Part shown: in pieces, positions 1-11,417 of the stretch | How the letters are laid out: each line of letters begins with the position of its first letter | Numbering within the stretch: the stretch's first letter is position 1 | Assembly: GCF_027579695.1 (NCBI RefSeq) | Contig: NC_083570.1 | Span: 6,815,501-6,879,500, forward strand | DNA: 64,000 bases | Direction of reading: 5' to 3' | Source of the DNA: Neoarius graeffei | Taxonomy: Eukaryota; Chordata; Actinopteri; Siluriformes; Ariidae | Position numbers and translations under genes: made by a program | The notes under the pieces: model-generated | Told to the model about the DNA's origin: nothing | The model's input: the letters and a program-made list of their open reading frames with translations, nothing else | The model's database searches: none

Positions 1-912
1 GCTGGGGGGCAGCACATCCAAGAAGGACACATCCAGGCTGGACAAACTGATCAGGCGGGTTGGCATGAAGCTGGACTCTCTGGTGACGGTGGCAGAGAAG
101 AGGACTATGGACAAAATATTGAACATCATGGACGATGCCAGTCACCCTCTGCACACCGTCATAAGCAACCAGAGGAGCCTGTTCAGTGACAGAATGCTCC
201 TTCCCAAATACAGGATGAACAGACTCAAAAACTCCTTTGTTCCTCACACCATCAGACTGTACAACTCCTCTCTGGGGGGGAGGAGGGGTAACAGGAGGAC
301 AGAGGATGGGAAGGAGCGGTAGCCTAGCCTGACAAAAAGCAATACTGGACAATGTGCAATACCTCTTCTGCTGGACTTTTTTCATATCTTTTTTTTTTTT
401 TGTCTCATCTCATCTCATTATCTGTCGCCGCTTTATCTTGTTCTACAGGGTCGCAGGCAAGCTGGAGTCTATCCCAGCTGACTACGGGTGAAAGGCGGGG
501 TTCACCCTGGACAAGTCGCCAGGTCATCACAGGGCTGACACATAGACACAGACAACCATTCACACTCACATTCACACCTACGGTCAATTTAGAGTCACCA
601 GTTAACCTAACCTGCATGTCTTTGGACTGTGGGGGAAACCGGAGCACCCGGAGGAAACCCACGCGGACACAGGGAGAACATGCAAACTCCACACAGAAAG
701 GCCCTCGCCGGCCACGGAGCTCGAACCCGGACCTTCTTGCTGTGAGGCGACAGCGCTAACCACTACACCACCGTGCCGCCGTAATGATGCTACTGGAATT
801 TTAATTTCCCTGAGGGAACCTCCCAAAGGGATCAATAAAGTTATATCTAATCTAATCTAATCTAATCTAATCTAATCTAATCTAATCTAATCTAATCTAA
901 TCTAATCTAATC
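1..912 (+). mobile_element. 3' end of a LINE (L2/Rex/CR1 group), split by a SINE
   Basis: The first 320 bases encode the C-terminal end of a non-LTR retrotransposon ORF2, recognisable by the HPLHTVI stretch and the closing RMNRLKNSFVPHTIRLYN motif that ends L2/Rex/CR1-type reverse transcriptases. The frame stops at about 320 and is followed by a 3' UTR. A minus-strand SINE lies in that UTR (402-781). The UTR resumes at about 782 and ends with 'gggatcaataaag' and a (TCTAA)n tail at about 846-911, the short-repeat tail usual for these LINEs. The rest of the element lies left of the window. Clade assignment inside this group is tentative. Confidence 0.7.
402..781 (-). mobile_element. tRNA-derived SINE, near full length, minus strand
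   Basis: On the minus strand this has the same structure as the copies at 18655, 19994 and 32356: a tRNA-like head with box A (TGGTGTAGTGG) and box B (GGTTCGAGC), a body with 'tttgcatgttctcc', a conserved core with 'gacctggcgacttgtccagg', and a GATGA-rich tail reading outward at 402. It sits in the 3' UTR of the LINE at 1-912. The open frames over it on both strands are chance frames common to every copy of this SINE. Confidence 0.85.
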
Positions 913-1039
913 ATCACTTCCTCATGGTTTATTTCAGTAACTGCTGCTGTTCCACACAATCACCAGAAGAGGGAGCAAAAGATTTTACAACCCCAAATCA
1001 GAAAAAGAGCCCTGTGATGACCTGGCGACTTGTCCAGGG

Positions 1040-2745
1040 CATGCCTGTCAACCCTCCCATTTTTCCTGGGAAATCCGTTATTTTGACTTATTTCCCGCTG
1101 TCTTCCCGGTTTTTTATTTTCCCGAAAATATCCCGTATTTTCACATTATATAAAAGTCCCATATTTTCACAATATAAAAAAGTCGGTAGGTCCAGAATTC
1201 ATGACGCGCCTCTGACAGGAATTTACAGCAGGAAGTCGGGCCATGAATTCACGTCCCCACCCTCTCCAGTACAGCAGGTGGCAGTCTAGTAATTACACAT
1301 TGATTTTAATTGCATGTCTGTGAAGAAGACTGTCAGAACCATAGCGCTAGTCTGACCAAGGTTACTGCTCGGAACTTCTCACAAAACTAAAAGATGGTCG
1401 TAATTCTTTCCTCAGGCAGGGCTTGAAGTGGGCCGGAACGCACCGGAACTGCGTTCCTGCACTTCTTTATTTTCACCGGAGTGGCAGCGCAGTTGTGTGC
1501 GAAGTTTCCCCATTTGTTTGTCTGGCACTGCCTCAACCACAGGCTTGAATTAGCAGTTGGGGATGTTTTAAAGCAGATCAATGGCATGAACAACTTTAAG
1601 ATCTTCTTCGACAAGCTGTACAGCCTTTATCACGCTTCGCCAAAAAATCAGCTCGAGCTGAGCAGCTGTGCGCAGCGCGTTGAGCAGCGCCTTCTTGTTA
1701 TTGGCCGCGTCCTTTCCGTGCGCTGGGTCGCATCCAGTGAGCGCACCGTGAGCAGCGCCTTCTTGTTATTGGCCGCGTCCTTTCCGTGCGCTGGGTCGCA
1801 TCCAGTGAGCGCACCGTGAGAGCGGTTTGGTGATTAGTGAACTTAGTTAAACTTAAAGGTGTTTATGTATGTGATTAGTAAACTTAAAGGTGTTAAACCT
1901 TCTTTTGCTTTTCTTTTAGTGCAATACGTGCACTAATTACTCTTTTATTTTTGAAACTTAAAGTAATGTTGTGATGACTTGTTTAGTTTAAACTTAATAT
2001 GATGCAATGTTTTTCTGTTGTTCTTAAGGTTATCAACCTAATCAACCCCTTCATCACCTTTGAACTTCAATAAAAAACAAAAAAGGGGAAAAACTGAGTG
2101 TTCCTTGTGTGACCAAAGCTCTTTTGAAGTTGGGGCACAAAACTGGGGAAAATCATACACAACTTGACAATATGGTTGTGGTTCTTAGTTCTGATTTGTT
2201 TTTACTCCAGCTGTCTACAAACTAAGACACTTCGTTCAAAAATAATATCTCAGAGAGTCATTGTGAAAACACATCTATTCAAACAACAAATACTGTAGCA
2301 CAACAACAGATGAAAAGAGTAGAGCATTGTCCTTATGAGCCAAGTTTTGCAAAATGTGTGAAGGCAATACAAAAACTGTGAAGTTTTCAATTAAAAAATT
2401 TGAACTTGATTTGAACTTATTTGAATGACCGGAATGGCATTGTCAGAAAGTCAGGGTTCCTGCACTTCTTTTTTTCCACTTCAAGCACTGTCCTCAGGGA
2501 GCGAGTTTCAGTAGACGGCGAGACTAGAGACATGAATAAAGAAAGGAGCGAGGCAAAACCAAAAAAGGTGTACTGCCGCTACTTGCCCAAATGGCAGGAC
2601 GAATTTAATTTTGTGAAGAAAAGTCAGTTCGATTACCAACTTTCCGAAATTTTCGGAAATTTCGACTTTCCGAAATTTTCCCTTATTTTGAGTTAAAAAT
2701 CTGGGAAATATCCCTTTTTTTCAAACCTCAAAGTTGACAGGTATG
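1040..2745 (+). mobile_element. hAT-type DNA transposon (outer), internally deleted, TSD GTCCAGGG
   Basis: The element begins CATGCCTGTCAAC and ends with the complement of CATACCTGTCAAC. It is flanked by a perfect 8-bp duplication GTCCAGGG (1032-1039 and 2746-2753), the length typical of hAT elements. Near its right end (about 2532-2690) a frame encodes KKVYCRYLPKWQDEFNFVKK, which resembles the N-terminal start of hAT-type zinc-finger transposases; the frame then runs into the terminal sequence, so the core transposase is missing. It is a non-autonomous deletion derivative, and it carries a second hAT at 1417-2490. Confidence 0.85.
1417..2490 (+). mobile_element. hAT-type DNA transposon (inner), internally deleted, TSD TCCTCAGG
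   Basis: Terminal inverted repeats CAGGGCTTGAAGTG (1417) and CACTTCAAGCACTG (ending 2490) are flanked by a perfect 8-bp duplication TCCTCAGG (1409-1416 and 2491-2498). A frame at 1481-1819 encodes a transposase segment with HCLNHRLELAV and LSVRWVASSERTVS, blocks found in the catalytic region of hAT transposases of the KIAA1586/ZMYM-like kind. A 68-bp tandem duplication (1681-1748, 1749-1816) interrupts that segment. Most of the transposase is gone, so this copy is not autonomous. Confidence 0.88.
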
Positions 2746-3060
2746 GTCCAGGGTGTACCCCGCCTTTCGCCCGTAGTCAGCTGGGATAGGCTCCAGCTTG
2801 CCTGCGACCCTGTAGAACAGGATAAAGCGGCTACAGATAATGAGATGAGATGAGAAGAAAAAAGAAAGCAGTGATTTCTAAAATGTACTTTGACTTATAT
2901 TTCATTGCAGACAGAATGAACCCAAGATATTTCATGTTTTGTTGGTCATTTAATTTGTGAATACACATCCATTCCTGAGTTTCAGACCTGCAACACATTC
3001 CAAAAAAATTGGAACGGGGCAATTTAGGGCTAGTAAAGAGTTACAACAATTGATGATGAA

Positions 3061-5589
3061 CTTTGACCTTGACAACATTTCAGCACTTTCTAACTCATGG
3101 ACACACAAACACACATTTCAGTGTTTTTACTGAATGTTTTCCATTCAAAACAAAACATAGCTACTGGTTTTATTTCCACATGAAATCAATTCATCTATTT
3201 TTAGCAAGCTACATTTACTAGCGCTGAAGCAGAAGAGTGTTCATTATATTTCGCTTGCCAATATTAGCAGGGAGCTGTGTTTAGTTCGTTAGTAGTAGTT
3301 TCAGTACCTTCACTTACTCCACTTACCCACTGTGAAGAACATGCTCTGTGTTTGCATCTGTGTTAAGATCCCATTTTCTGGTTCCTGGTTTAAAGTCATG
3401 GGAAAAAGAAAGTATACATTTCTTTTCTAGGTAGAACCAATTCTATGGTTTAATTTATTATTTATCAGGGCCAAAATAACAATTATGTGGTCCTTACCAA
3501 GTTCTGTCAACAACCAAATAACCTCAAGTAACAACACCCCTCCCCCCACACACACACCACCACCACCCAAATATCTCAATATGTAGTTCATTTTTCCCAA
3601 AAAAAGTAAACCAACATTCAGAAACCGGGCAGGAATAATATGCACACTATTATTCAGTAACTTATACTAGAACCATTTTTAACAACAAAACCTTATTAAA
3701 TAATTTAATAAACAGCAAATGATTTCTGTTTGAGTTTATCAGTTTGGAGAGGGGGGTGGGGGTGGCGTACGTGGTGGAATCTCCTCAGTGAGTCTCAAAC
3801 AACACATATTTGAAAATGAGCATGGTTTCACAAACTTGCAATTAAGGGTGGGGCCTGGGGGAGGTGGGCTGCTCGCCTCTCGTTAGAGGGGGTTAACATT
3901 CTTTTTTTTTTTAAATAAAAGTTTCATGATGTAGAGAAGTACCATATGGTCGACTCTACATCAGCGTCAGCCATGTGAGTTTTAGGATGATTTAAACCAG
4001 TAGGTGGCGTTTTAAACCATTTTCAACCCATAAAATGCTGGCGTTTATAAAGATGGTCATTTTGTCAATGTTAAAAGCGTTGCATTTTGTGTTAAAAATG
4101 TTTGATTTAGTGGCATCTCATGGTGAGGTTCCAGAGTGCAACCAACAGAATACCACTCCTCATTCCTTGGTAAATTATGTTACATATAAACCCAAAGTGG
4201 TGAACATACCTGATCAAACGCTTAGAAACCCAACAGACATCTATTTTTATGCTCACGTTGTAATTAAGACATTGATTTTTTTTCAACAAAGTGTAAACTG
4301 CCTTGAGCTAACCACCACTCCATGGAGATTGAATGAGATTTCATGAACTAGTGATGGTTTTGGCTAACATGGTTAGCTAAAAGTTATCGCTAGCTATGTA
4401 GGGATAACGTTAACTTTCTTGCGTCAAGTTAAAAGTGATGAGCAGCTCGTGATTTTTTTATCGTCTGATCTAATTCACACACAGAGCACGACTACTTGTG
4501 GAACCTGAGGGCAAAACAGTACAAACTTCGGGATCTAAAAAAGAAAAAAAAACTTTCAGGAGCTTTGCCACGCCCTTTTCATCCTCAGCAGCATCTCCTG
4601 CTCCATGTCCTTTTGTCTTTTTTGCTGAGATGAGAATTAAATGATGATGTTTTTGTGATGTTTGTCTCAGTTATTAGTTACAGCATATGTGGTTGAGGCT
4701 AGTAGCATTTTTAAAGAGACTTAATAAGTGTTTATTATTATTAACAGAATAATGCAGTTATTTTGACTTATAAATGTTCAAATAATGGTGAATTATCTTT
4801 TGCCTAGAGGATCTATTCAGTTTCGTTCCAGAAGTGATACTTACTTGAACGAAATAAATAAAGGCTGAAGCTAAGACAAAAGTGACACCTGCAAATGTTT
4901 CAGTGTCCATCTTTGCGGTGTCTGTCTCCCTGGCAACAGATTTGCTCTTATCTGATTGGTTGTTGCCAATTGTCTGTTGCTCTAATTAGTTGCCCTGGAT
5001 CTCACCTGGCTGCCCGTTGCCTGGCAACATTGCCCAAAAAGTTGCCCCATGTATCATCACCTTAAAGCGAGCCTGCCTTTCAGATTTTTCAAGTGTAGGT
5101 CATGAAAAGAATTTCCCCGACACCCAGTTATTTTTGTTTAGTGACCAAAAGCTACTCAGTTCGAATCAGAGACTTACAATTTTATTAGTGTTTTTTTTTT
5201 TAAATAGAACAATTAATGAATTTATCTCCATGTGGCTCTAAATTCTCTGCTATTTTTTCCTGCTTCACCATGACCCAATAAAAGATACTACGTCATGCAT
5301 CACATCACGTGGTGGGCTTTCCCCATTCGTGCAAGGCATTGTGGGATACAAATTTGAACAAGGAAAGAAAAATGGAGGACGTGAGTGTGCGAATGAAACG
5401 TGAAAGACCGACTACAGCAACGGAAAGAAAGCGAGAAGAAGAAAAGACGTTATGTTATATACGAAGGAAAGGAAACGCAGGACCAAACTAATAAATATCG
5501 GCGCTCAGCGAGCACCTCGGTGTGATCAGCTATTCGTTTAGCAACAGAATAATGGAACTGTCAGTGCACGCTCAAAGGGAAACCTGTAG

Positions 5590-5590
<1 letters not shown>
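3061..5590. other. No gene seen; AT-rich sequence of unknown origin
   Basis: I see no convincing coding exon, RNA gene or classifiable transposon here. Short frames (for example at 4035-4346) show no recognisable domain. The stretch from about 5070 ('tttttcaagtgtaggtcatg', 'gtttagtgaccaaaagctac') has the feel of a dispersed fish repeat, but I cannot name it. Confidence 0.5.

Positions 5591-5596
<6 letters not shown>

Positions 5597-5644
<48 letters not shown>
5597..5644. repeat. (CA)n microsatellite
   Basis: Uninterrupted CA dinucleotide run of about 48 bases. The cysteine/valine-rich frame over it on the minus strand is an artefact. Confidence 0.95.
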
Positions 5645-5645
<1 letters not shown>

Positions 5646-5744
5646 GGACTTCCTCTGTCTGCTTGACTGAGTGATTTCATGCACATTTTTTGCTTTAATC
5701 CATTCAAATTAAATAACTTCCCAGCCACAGAATGGCCTGATATT

Positions 5745-6490
5745 TTGTGAGATATTCCAGAAACAAACATATTAATTTTTTTCACAGTCTGGTTTCCATC
5801 AAATCCTGCGCTCTGATTGGCTGGCGAGTGGGTCCATATCCTACGATACGGACCCCAGTTACAGACCCCGGTTATGGACCTCTGGCGACTCGCTTGTTCA
5901 CAACAACAACAAATTTTAGTAGCATTTTTTGTCAACATTTATCTTTTTTTTAATAAGATTTATTTATAAAATTATCAAAAATCTTATAAATTTTTGCCAG
6001 CATTTCTCAGGAGAATAGCATTAATTTTACAGCATGGATAGCGATAACGACAGTCTTCACAGCGAAAGCGAGTTTTACTACCCTGAGGAAGAAGAAATAA
6101 AAGAAAACATTTCAGGAGAAAGCTAAAAACCTGTAACTGTTGTTAACGCCGAGCAAAAACATGGCTGAATCCTGAATGACTCAATTTTGTATAAATAGTG
6201 GACTACATAGGCGGCAAAATGTAGTTTTTTTCCTGCCATGGAAGTGCACTTGTATACTGAGGAGGAAGCCATTTGCATTACAGCCGTGAATGAGGATTCA
6301 AAATGGCAGCTCGGCTCAGTTTTCCCTTTCGGGCGCTCTCGTTTTCTGTTAGAATTTGGTAAAGAAAAAAATAAATATATTATTTACTAGCTTAAGGTCG
6401 GTCCGTATGGTGAAATACCGTGACCTCAGCCTTGAATACTGACCTCGGTCACGGTATTTCATGATACGGACCTCCCAGCTGGTAAATAAC
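5745..6490 (+). repeat. Dispersed repeat with terminal hairpin (family copy 1)
   Basis: Contains 'gctctgattggctggcgag', 'tatggacctctggcgactcg' and 'gagaatagcattaattttac', all of which recur at 58990-59230. Its right end forms a near-perfect hairpin: the 26 bases at 6400-6425 are the reverse complement of 6447-6472 with two mismatches. A related end with 'gacctcggtct' lies at about 33860-33960. It looks like a non-autonomous DNA transposon, perhaps ending in the hairpin; the superfamily is not clear. The segment around 6033-6125 could encode a short acidic stretch but has no recognisable domain. Confidence 0.55.
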
Positions 6491-6783
6491 ATATATATCA
6501 CAACGACCAAATTTCAGAGACAACTAAATTTCAGCGATTTTATGAAATCGAAATGCCGTCTAGCTTTAACCGCTTTATGACATTGACGTGTTTCCTTAGA
6601 GTACAGTCATAAATTTAGTTTCCGGCTCAAAAAGAAACACATTAAAGTGTGCAGGACGTGTTTACAATTAGCCAGTGAGGTAGACAAAATAATATGATGT
6701 CACAGTACTCTGCTTGTACTCAGTGCAATATGTATACTGTTCCTACTTATTCAGGTGACATTGGGCATACCTAACAACCTGTG

Positions 6784-6786
<3 letters not shown>

Positions 6787-6821
<35 letters not shown>
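6787..6821. repeat. (TC)n microsatellite
   Basis: Uninterrupted TC run, followed by C and A homopolymers. Confidence 0.95.
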
Positions 6822-6824
<3 letters not shown>

Positions 6825-6839
6825 CCCCCCCAAAAAAAA

Positions 6840-7655
6840 AATCTGTCCCTCTGAGTTACATGTCGGTCCTGGGATCGAGATGCTGAACCTCTTCTGCTCC
6901 TCGGACCTGCCTGATCCATCCTGGTGCCCTGTGTCTGGTTGGAGTCTCATCGCATCGCTCCTGTGGAGGATGGCCCCATGTGGACAGTTGAAAGTCACAC
7001 CTGGAGGACGCTCTGGACTCTTAGCCTACAGTAATGCTTTTATGGCTGAGGACTACAGTTGACTTGCTAACTTTCGGACTGCAGTCGGTTGTCATGAACA
7101 GTTTTGCACTCAAGTTTCCATCAATGAAGAGTTTATAACATCAAATGAAACTGACTTCATGTTGTCTGTTTAGAAGAAGAAACCTTTACTTCAAGCACAG
7201 TGAAATTCATCCTCTGCATTTAGCCCGGGGGGCAGTCAGGGGTTGCTCAAGGGCACCTCAGCCCAAGGCCACCCCATGTCAACCTAACTGCATGTCTTTG
7301 GATTGTGGAGGAAACCAGAGCAAACCCACGCAGAAATGGGGAGAACATGCAAACTCCACACAGAAAGGACCTCACCGGCCGCTGGATTCGAACCCGGAAT
7401 CTTCTTGCTGTGAGGCAACCATGCCAGCCACTACACAACCATGCCATCCAAATGAAGCCTGGTTCCTCTTGAGATTTCTTCCTCATGTCGTCTGAGGGAG
7501 TTTTTCCTTGCCACCGTCGCCACAGGCTTCATCACTGGGGATAGATTAGGGATAAAATTAGCTCATGTTTTAAGTCGTTCAAATTCTGTAAAGCTGCTTT
7601 GCGACAATGTTTATTGTTAAAAGCGCTATACAAATAAACTTGACAGTATTATTCA
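6840..7655 (+). repeat. Composite teleost repeat interrupted by a minus-strand SINE variant
   Basis: The left part (about 6880-7170, 'ggttggagtctcatcgcatc', 'gtggacagttgaaagtcac') and right part (about 7448-7655, 'gagtttttccttgccaccgt', 'aaagctgctttgcgacaatg', 'aaaagcgctatacaaataaa') match my memory of one abundant fish interspersed repeat ending in a polyadenylation-like AATAAA. Between them, about 7175-7447, is a longer SINE variant on the minus strand with the same 'catgcaaactccacacag' core and box B (GATTCGAACCCGG read on plus). No protein is encoded. Confidence 0.6.
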
Positions 7656-7689
7656 ATTAAAAGACGGACACTGTAAATGTTCAGTCATG

Positions 7690-9746
7690 GAGTTTAGTTA
7701 TCCAGAAAGAGCATGCAGAAAAACTCAAGGCATCCATCTCAGAAAATCCTAAGCGCTTTTGGTCCTATATCAAGTCATCTACTTCTGATAGACCCTCCCC
7801 TAACTTTCTTAGGGATGGACATAAACTTGTAACTGACAGTCGGGACAGAGCTAACATCCTGAATAAGTTTTTTAGTTCTGTGTTTAATCCGGCAAGTACG
7901 GCCTCGCTACCATCTAGTGCTCAGCTCCCTAGTGGTGTCGGAGAAGAACTGGACTCTATTGAACTTACAGTCTCTGAAGTGAGGGAGGTTCTTCTTAGTC
8001 TTGATCCTAATAAAGCATGTGGGCCTGATAATATCCCAGGATCCCTTCTGAAAAATATAGCAGCTAAGATAGCACCTTCCCTGTGCAAAATTTTTAACTT
8101 ATCTTTATCACATGGGGTGGTACCTGCGCTGTGGAAACGTCCAAATGTCTTTTCCGTTTTTAAAAAGGATGACCCGACTTTGGCAGAGAATTATCGACCG
8201 ATTTCCCTGCTCTGTATAGTCTCAAAAGTGTTGGAAAGGTGTGTCTTCAATCACTGCTATCCACACCTTGCACCTCTACTGTACAATCTGCAATATGGAT
8301 TTTTACGAGGGAAATCAACAGTTACGCAATTGTTGGAGGTATATCATGATATCCTGGACATGGTTGCTGGAGGTCAAGAGGTAGATGTTATACACCTCGA
8401 TCTCTCTAAGGCATTTGACAAGGTGCCTCATGACCTCCTATTGACTAAACTTCACCGCCATGGTATTTAGACAACAGCGGGTCGTTCTTGAGGGTGCCTT
8501 TTCGGACTGGCACCCTGTAACATCTGGGGTACCTCAAGGCTCCATATTGGGGCCTCTGTTGTTCTTGGTTTTTGCAAACGAAATGCCATCCTACATACAG
8601 TATGGATCAAGTCTCCCCCTCTTTGAGGATGACAGCAAACTTTACCGGCCTATAGACTCTGTAAGTTCTCCGGCTTTGTTGCAGTCTGACCTTGATGGTT
8701 TGCATTTATGGAGCAGTGATCATAGGATGACATTTAACACCATTAAGTGTAAAGTTTTGCGTATGTCCAAGCGAAGATCTTGTAGAAGGCCCCTCAACAT
8801 ATATAATCTTGGCGAGGAAGTATTATTGCACTCTTCTGAAACCTCCGATTTGGGTATATTTGTCTCTGGCAACTGCACATGGAATAGTCATATCGAGCAG
8901 ATGTGTGCGAAGGCGAATAGGGTACTTGGGCTAGTGAAGAGGCTGTGTGGCAGGGATATTTGTGACATCCAGACGAGAAAGTTGTTATATACGGCGCTTG
9001 TCAGGCCGTTACTAGAATATTCATCAAGTGTGTGGTCACCCTATTTAGTAAAGCATCGCAGACTGATAGAGAACATTCAGAGGCGTGCCACTAAATTCAT
9101 ATTGAACTATCCTCCAAGAGAAGTCAGTTATGTTAACAGACTAGTCCAGCTTAATTTACTACCTCTTGATTTTCGTAGAAAAATGCATGATTTAGTTCTC
9201 TTAAGTATAAAACTGGAACTGTTACTAGTAATTTTGGACATTTCATTCAAACTGCCACTCGGCATTATAATACCCGTAATTTTCATCAAGCCAACTTTGA
9301 CCTAATTTCTAGGCACAATCAGGAATATTATTGTAACAGATATTTTCCTAGGATTGTTAAGTTGTGGAACAGCTTACCTAATATACTTAAGTCTAGCCAG
9401 GATCTCTTGTGGTTTAGAATCCATCTAAACGACCACTTTAGAGGTTTATTACAAACCTATAGCCCGCCATGATTTGTCAATTATTATGTATACTTTTTTT
9501 CCTTAATTTATTATGTAAATCAAATTCTAATTCTTGTATGAATTCCCCCTCCTTTTTTTTTCTTTTTTTATGTATATATATTTTTTTTTGAGCTTAGGGG
9601 ATACGTTGCAATTGGGGCTCTGCCCTGTTCGTCTCTCTGGTCACGTTTTTTTGTTTTTTATTATATGTTATTTTGTGTATATATTTTTTGTGACAAATTA
9701 CACTAAACTAAACTAAACTAAACTAAACTAAACTAAACTAAACTAA
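7690..9746 (+). mobile_element. CR1/L2-group LINE, 5'-truncated, broken reverse transcriptase
   Basis: Two frames (7880-8470 and 8460-9305) make up most of a non-LTR reverse transcriptase. The first has NKACGPDNIPGSLLKN, ENYRPISLL, LQYGFLRGKSTVTQLL and HLDLSKAFDKVPHDLLL; the second has SGVPQGSILGPLLFLVFANE and the C-terminal 'LVRPLLEYSSSVWSP' region. The catalytic box reads FEDD instead of the usual FADD or YADD. The frames meet at about 8463, where the WLxxYLS segment before RQQRVV is missing, so there is a small deletion with a frame change; a further break follows about 9230. The 3' end carries an (AAACT)n tail at 9706-9746. It is a dead copy. Confidence 0.85.
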
Positions 9747-9978
9747 GCAGCTGTGAATCGATTCACTGAAACGGGCTGTTCAGAGGAGTCGGCTCAGTGA
9801 AGTGAATCGGACCGCCCATGCTGACGGAGGGAGAGCAGACTTTGTTCCTCCTGCTCTGGGGGGCGGAGCTTCTCTGCTCGGTTGTTAGGGAAGAGTCTAG
9901 TTGTTAGGGAACAGTGTCTTCTCGCTCTTTGTTGCCGTTATTTTATTATTATTATTATTATTATTGTGAGCGTGAATA

Positions 9979-10114
9979 ATGCGGGGCGCAGCATGAACCG
10001 GAAGCAGGAGGCGGCGGGAGTGGTTCTGACCGGCTACAGCAGCAGCAGCAGCGAGGCGTTCTGTCCGGCTGCGTGTGGGAGCCCCGGGGACGAGCCTGAA
10101 GCTCCGGGACCGAG
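9979..10114 (+). other. GC-rich exon-like block ending at a splice donor, host gene unknown
   Basis: A frame with an ATG at about 9993 reads MNRKQEAAGVVLTGYSSSSS and continues for about 20 more residues to an AG|GTGAGC splice donor near 10114. The surrounding 200 bases are markedly richer in G, C and CpG than the neighbourhood. This is what a first coding exon under a CpG-rich promoter looks like, but I recognise no protein family and find no downstream exon that would continue it in the window. It could equally be part of a repeat that I do not know. Confidence 0.25.
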
Positions 10115-10290
10115 GTGAGCTCTGGAACCAGCCTTATTTCTGGGAGGACAGGAGTAAAGGACAAAGTCCGACTCACCTGCAGCTCTTTCTGGAAACGGCA
10201 CAGAGGTGTGGGAGTGGGCGGAGTCAGGGCCAGGCTCTACATGAATGCACCTTTAAACACGCGCAGCCGCAGACTGTCATACTCCAGTGC

Positions 10291-10913
10291 TGTTAGGTTT
10301 ATTATTATGTAGGTTTATAATTAATTGTAAGTATTTTTGATCGTAAGACTTAAAGGATTTATTTTTCAGTTAAAATGATGATTGAATGATTTATTCTGTT
10401 CAGTCTGTTCAGTCAAAATGACCTCAGCCACATTGTTGAAGAACATTTTGTTTATTTTTGATAAGAAATGTGTATTATTGAGATGTGTCTAAACGGCGCC
10501 TGAAGGTCTACATATGATGTCAGACACACCAACACACACTCATAGCTGCATATACTATGTGTTAGATTTTAATGCCATGATTTAAGTTAGCTTATAGCTA
10601 GGATTGTAATTTAAGATGGTTCGAGTTAACCAGTCTCTTTAATGTTGAATCTGAAATGATTGAATGTTGGATTTAATTGTTAGATCTAGGATGCATTTAG
10701 TGATTTTATAGTTTTATAGTTTTAAGTTAGAAGTAGCATTTCTTTGTTTTGCCAGAAATATTCTTTGTATAAGTTGTTCTTATTTTTTGTTTACTTTCTT
10801 ATAACATATCTGTGTTTAAAAATTCTATCACCATCTTAAGTATATCTGACCTGAAGGGGTGTACGTAAGCAATGACCTGCCCCAAGATCAAGATGCTCAC
10901 TTGCACGCAAGTC

Positions 10914-10959
<46 letters not shown>

Positions 10960-11228
10960 ACACAGATATCAAAATGATGTCACTCACTCACACCCCCCCA
11001 TAGACACACACACACACACACACCCTCTACAGTGATGTCATTTATAACAGATAACACTCAGATATAATAACCCTCTGTATTCCTGTCCAATTGGGGAACT
11101 TGCGAATAAAGATGTGAACTACATTGGGGTTCCTGTCTTTCTTTGCGACTGACCTCCAGAGCTCTGGGTGGTACGAGGGCAGTGGTCTCGAGACATAAGT
11201 TGACCTTCTAACTGGGTTGAACCTAACA
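10291..11228 (+). mobile_element. Probable solo LTR of an LTR retroelement
   Basis: The segment starts TGTTAGGT and ends ACCTAACA, a perfect 8-base terminal inversion of TG...CA type, with flanks AGTGC and AGTGT that could be a 5-bp target duplication with one change. An AATAAA lies at about 11104, roughly 120 bases before the right end, where an LTR would carry its polyadenylation signal. No internal coding region or second LTR is present. It contains (CA)n runs at 10915-10956 and 10999-11023. Family unknown. Confidence 0.5.
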
Positions 11229-11417
11229 AGTGTCATACAGAGTATGTCCCAGGAACACTGGGCATGAGGTGGGGACACACCCCGGGACCCCACTCCATCA
11301 CAGTTCATGCTCAGGGGCCGGAGAGTGTTGCGTATCCAGCTGTGTTTGTAAGGTTCGAGGAAACCTGAAAACCTCCAGGGACCCTGATAATGTAATTACA
11401 TAGTAGTACATATTACA

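Larger units (their letters stand above)
1006..2856 (+). mobile_element. 5'-truncated SINE split by a hAT insertion
   Basis: The 3' half of the common SINE begins at about 1006 (agccctgtgatgacctgg), is interrupted at 1039/1040, and resumes at 2746 (GTCCAGGG then tgtaccccgcc), ending in GATGAGATGAG at about 2855. The 8 bases at the break occur on both sides of the insert, as expected for a hAT target-site duplication. Confidence 0.85.
985..3060. repeat. Old dispersed repeat, split by a SINE carrying nested hATs
   Basis: The left stub (985-1005, 'acaaccccaaatcag') and the right part (about 2857-3060, with 'gcaacacattccaaaaaaat' and 'ggggcaatttagggctag') look like the two sides of a common fish interspersed repeat whose ends carry 'acattccaaaaaa..ttgg' motifs. 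A SINE and two hAT copies separate them. Family assignment is from memory of sequence style; no coding capacity is visible. Confidence 0.4.

Noticed and set aside
1481-1819. Host gene of the ZMYM/KIAA1586 type
   Set aside because: The frame lies between hAT terminal repeats with an 8-bp duplication and lacks the rest of the protein, so it is a transposase remnant.
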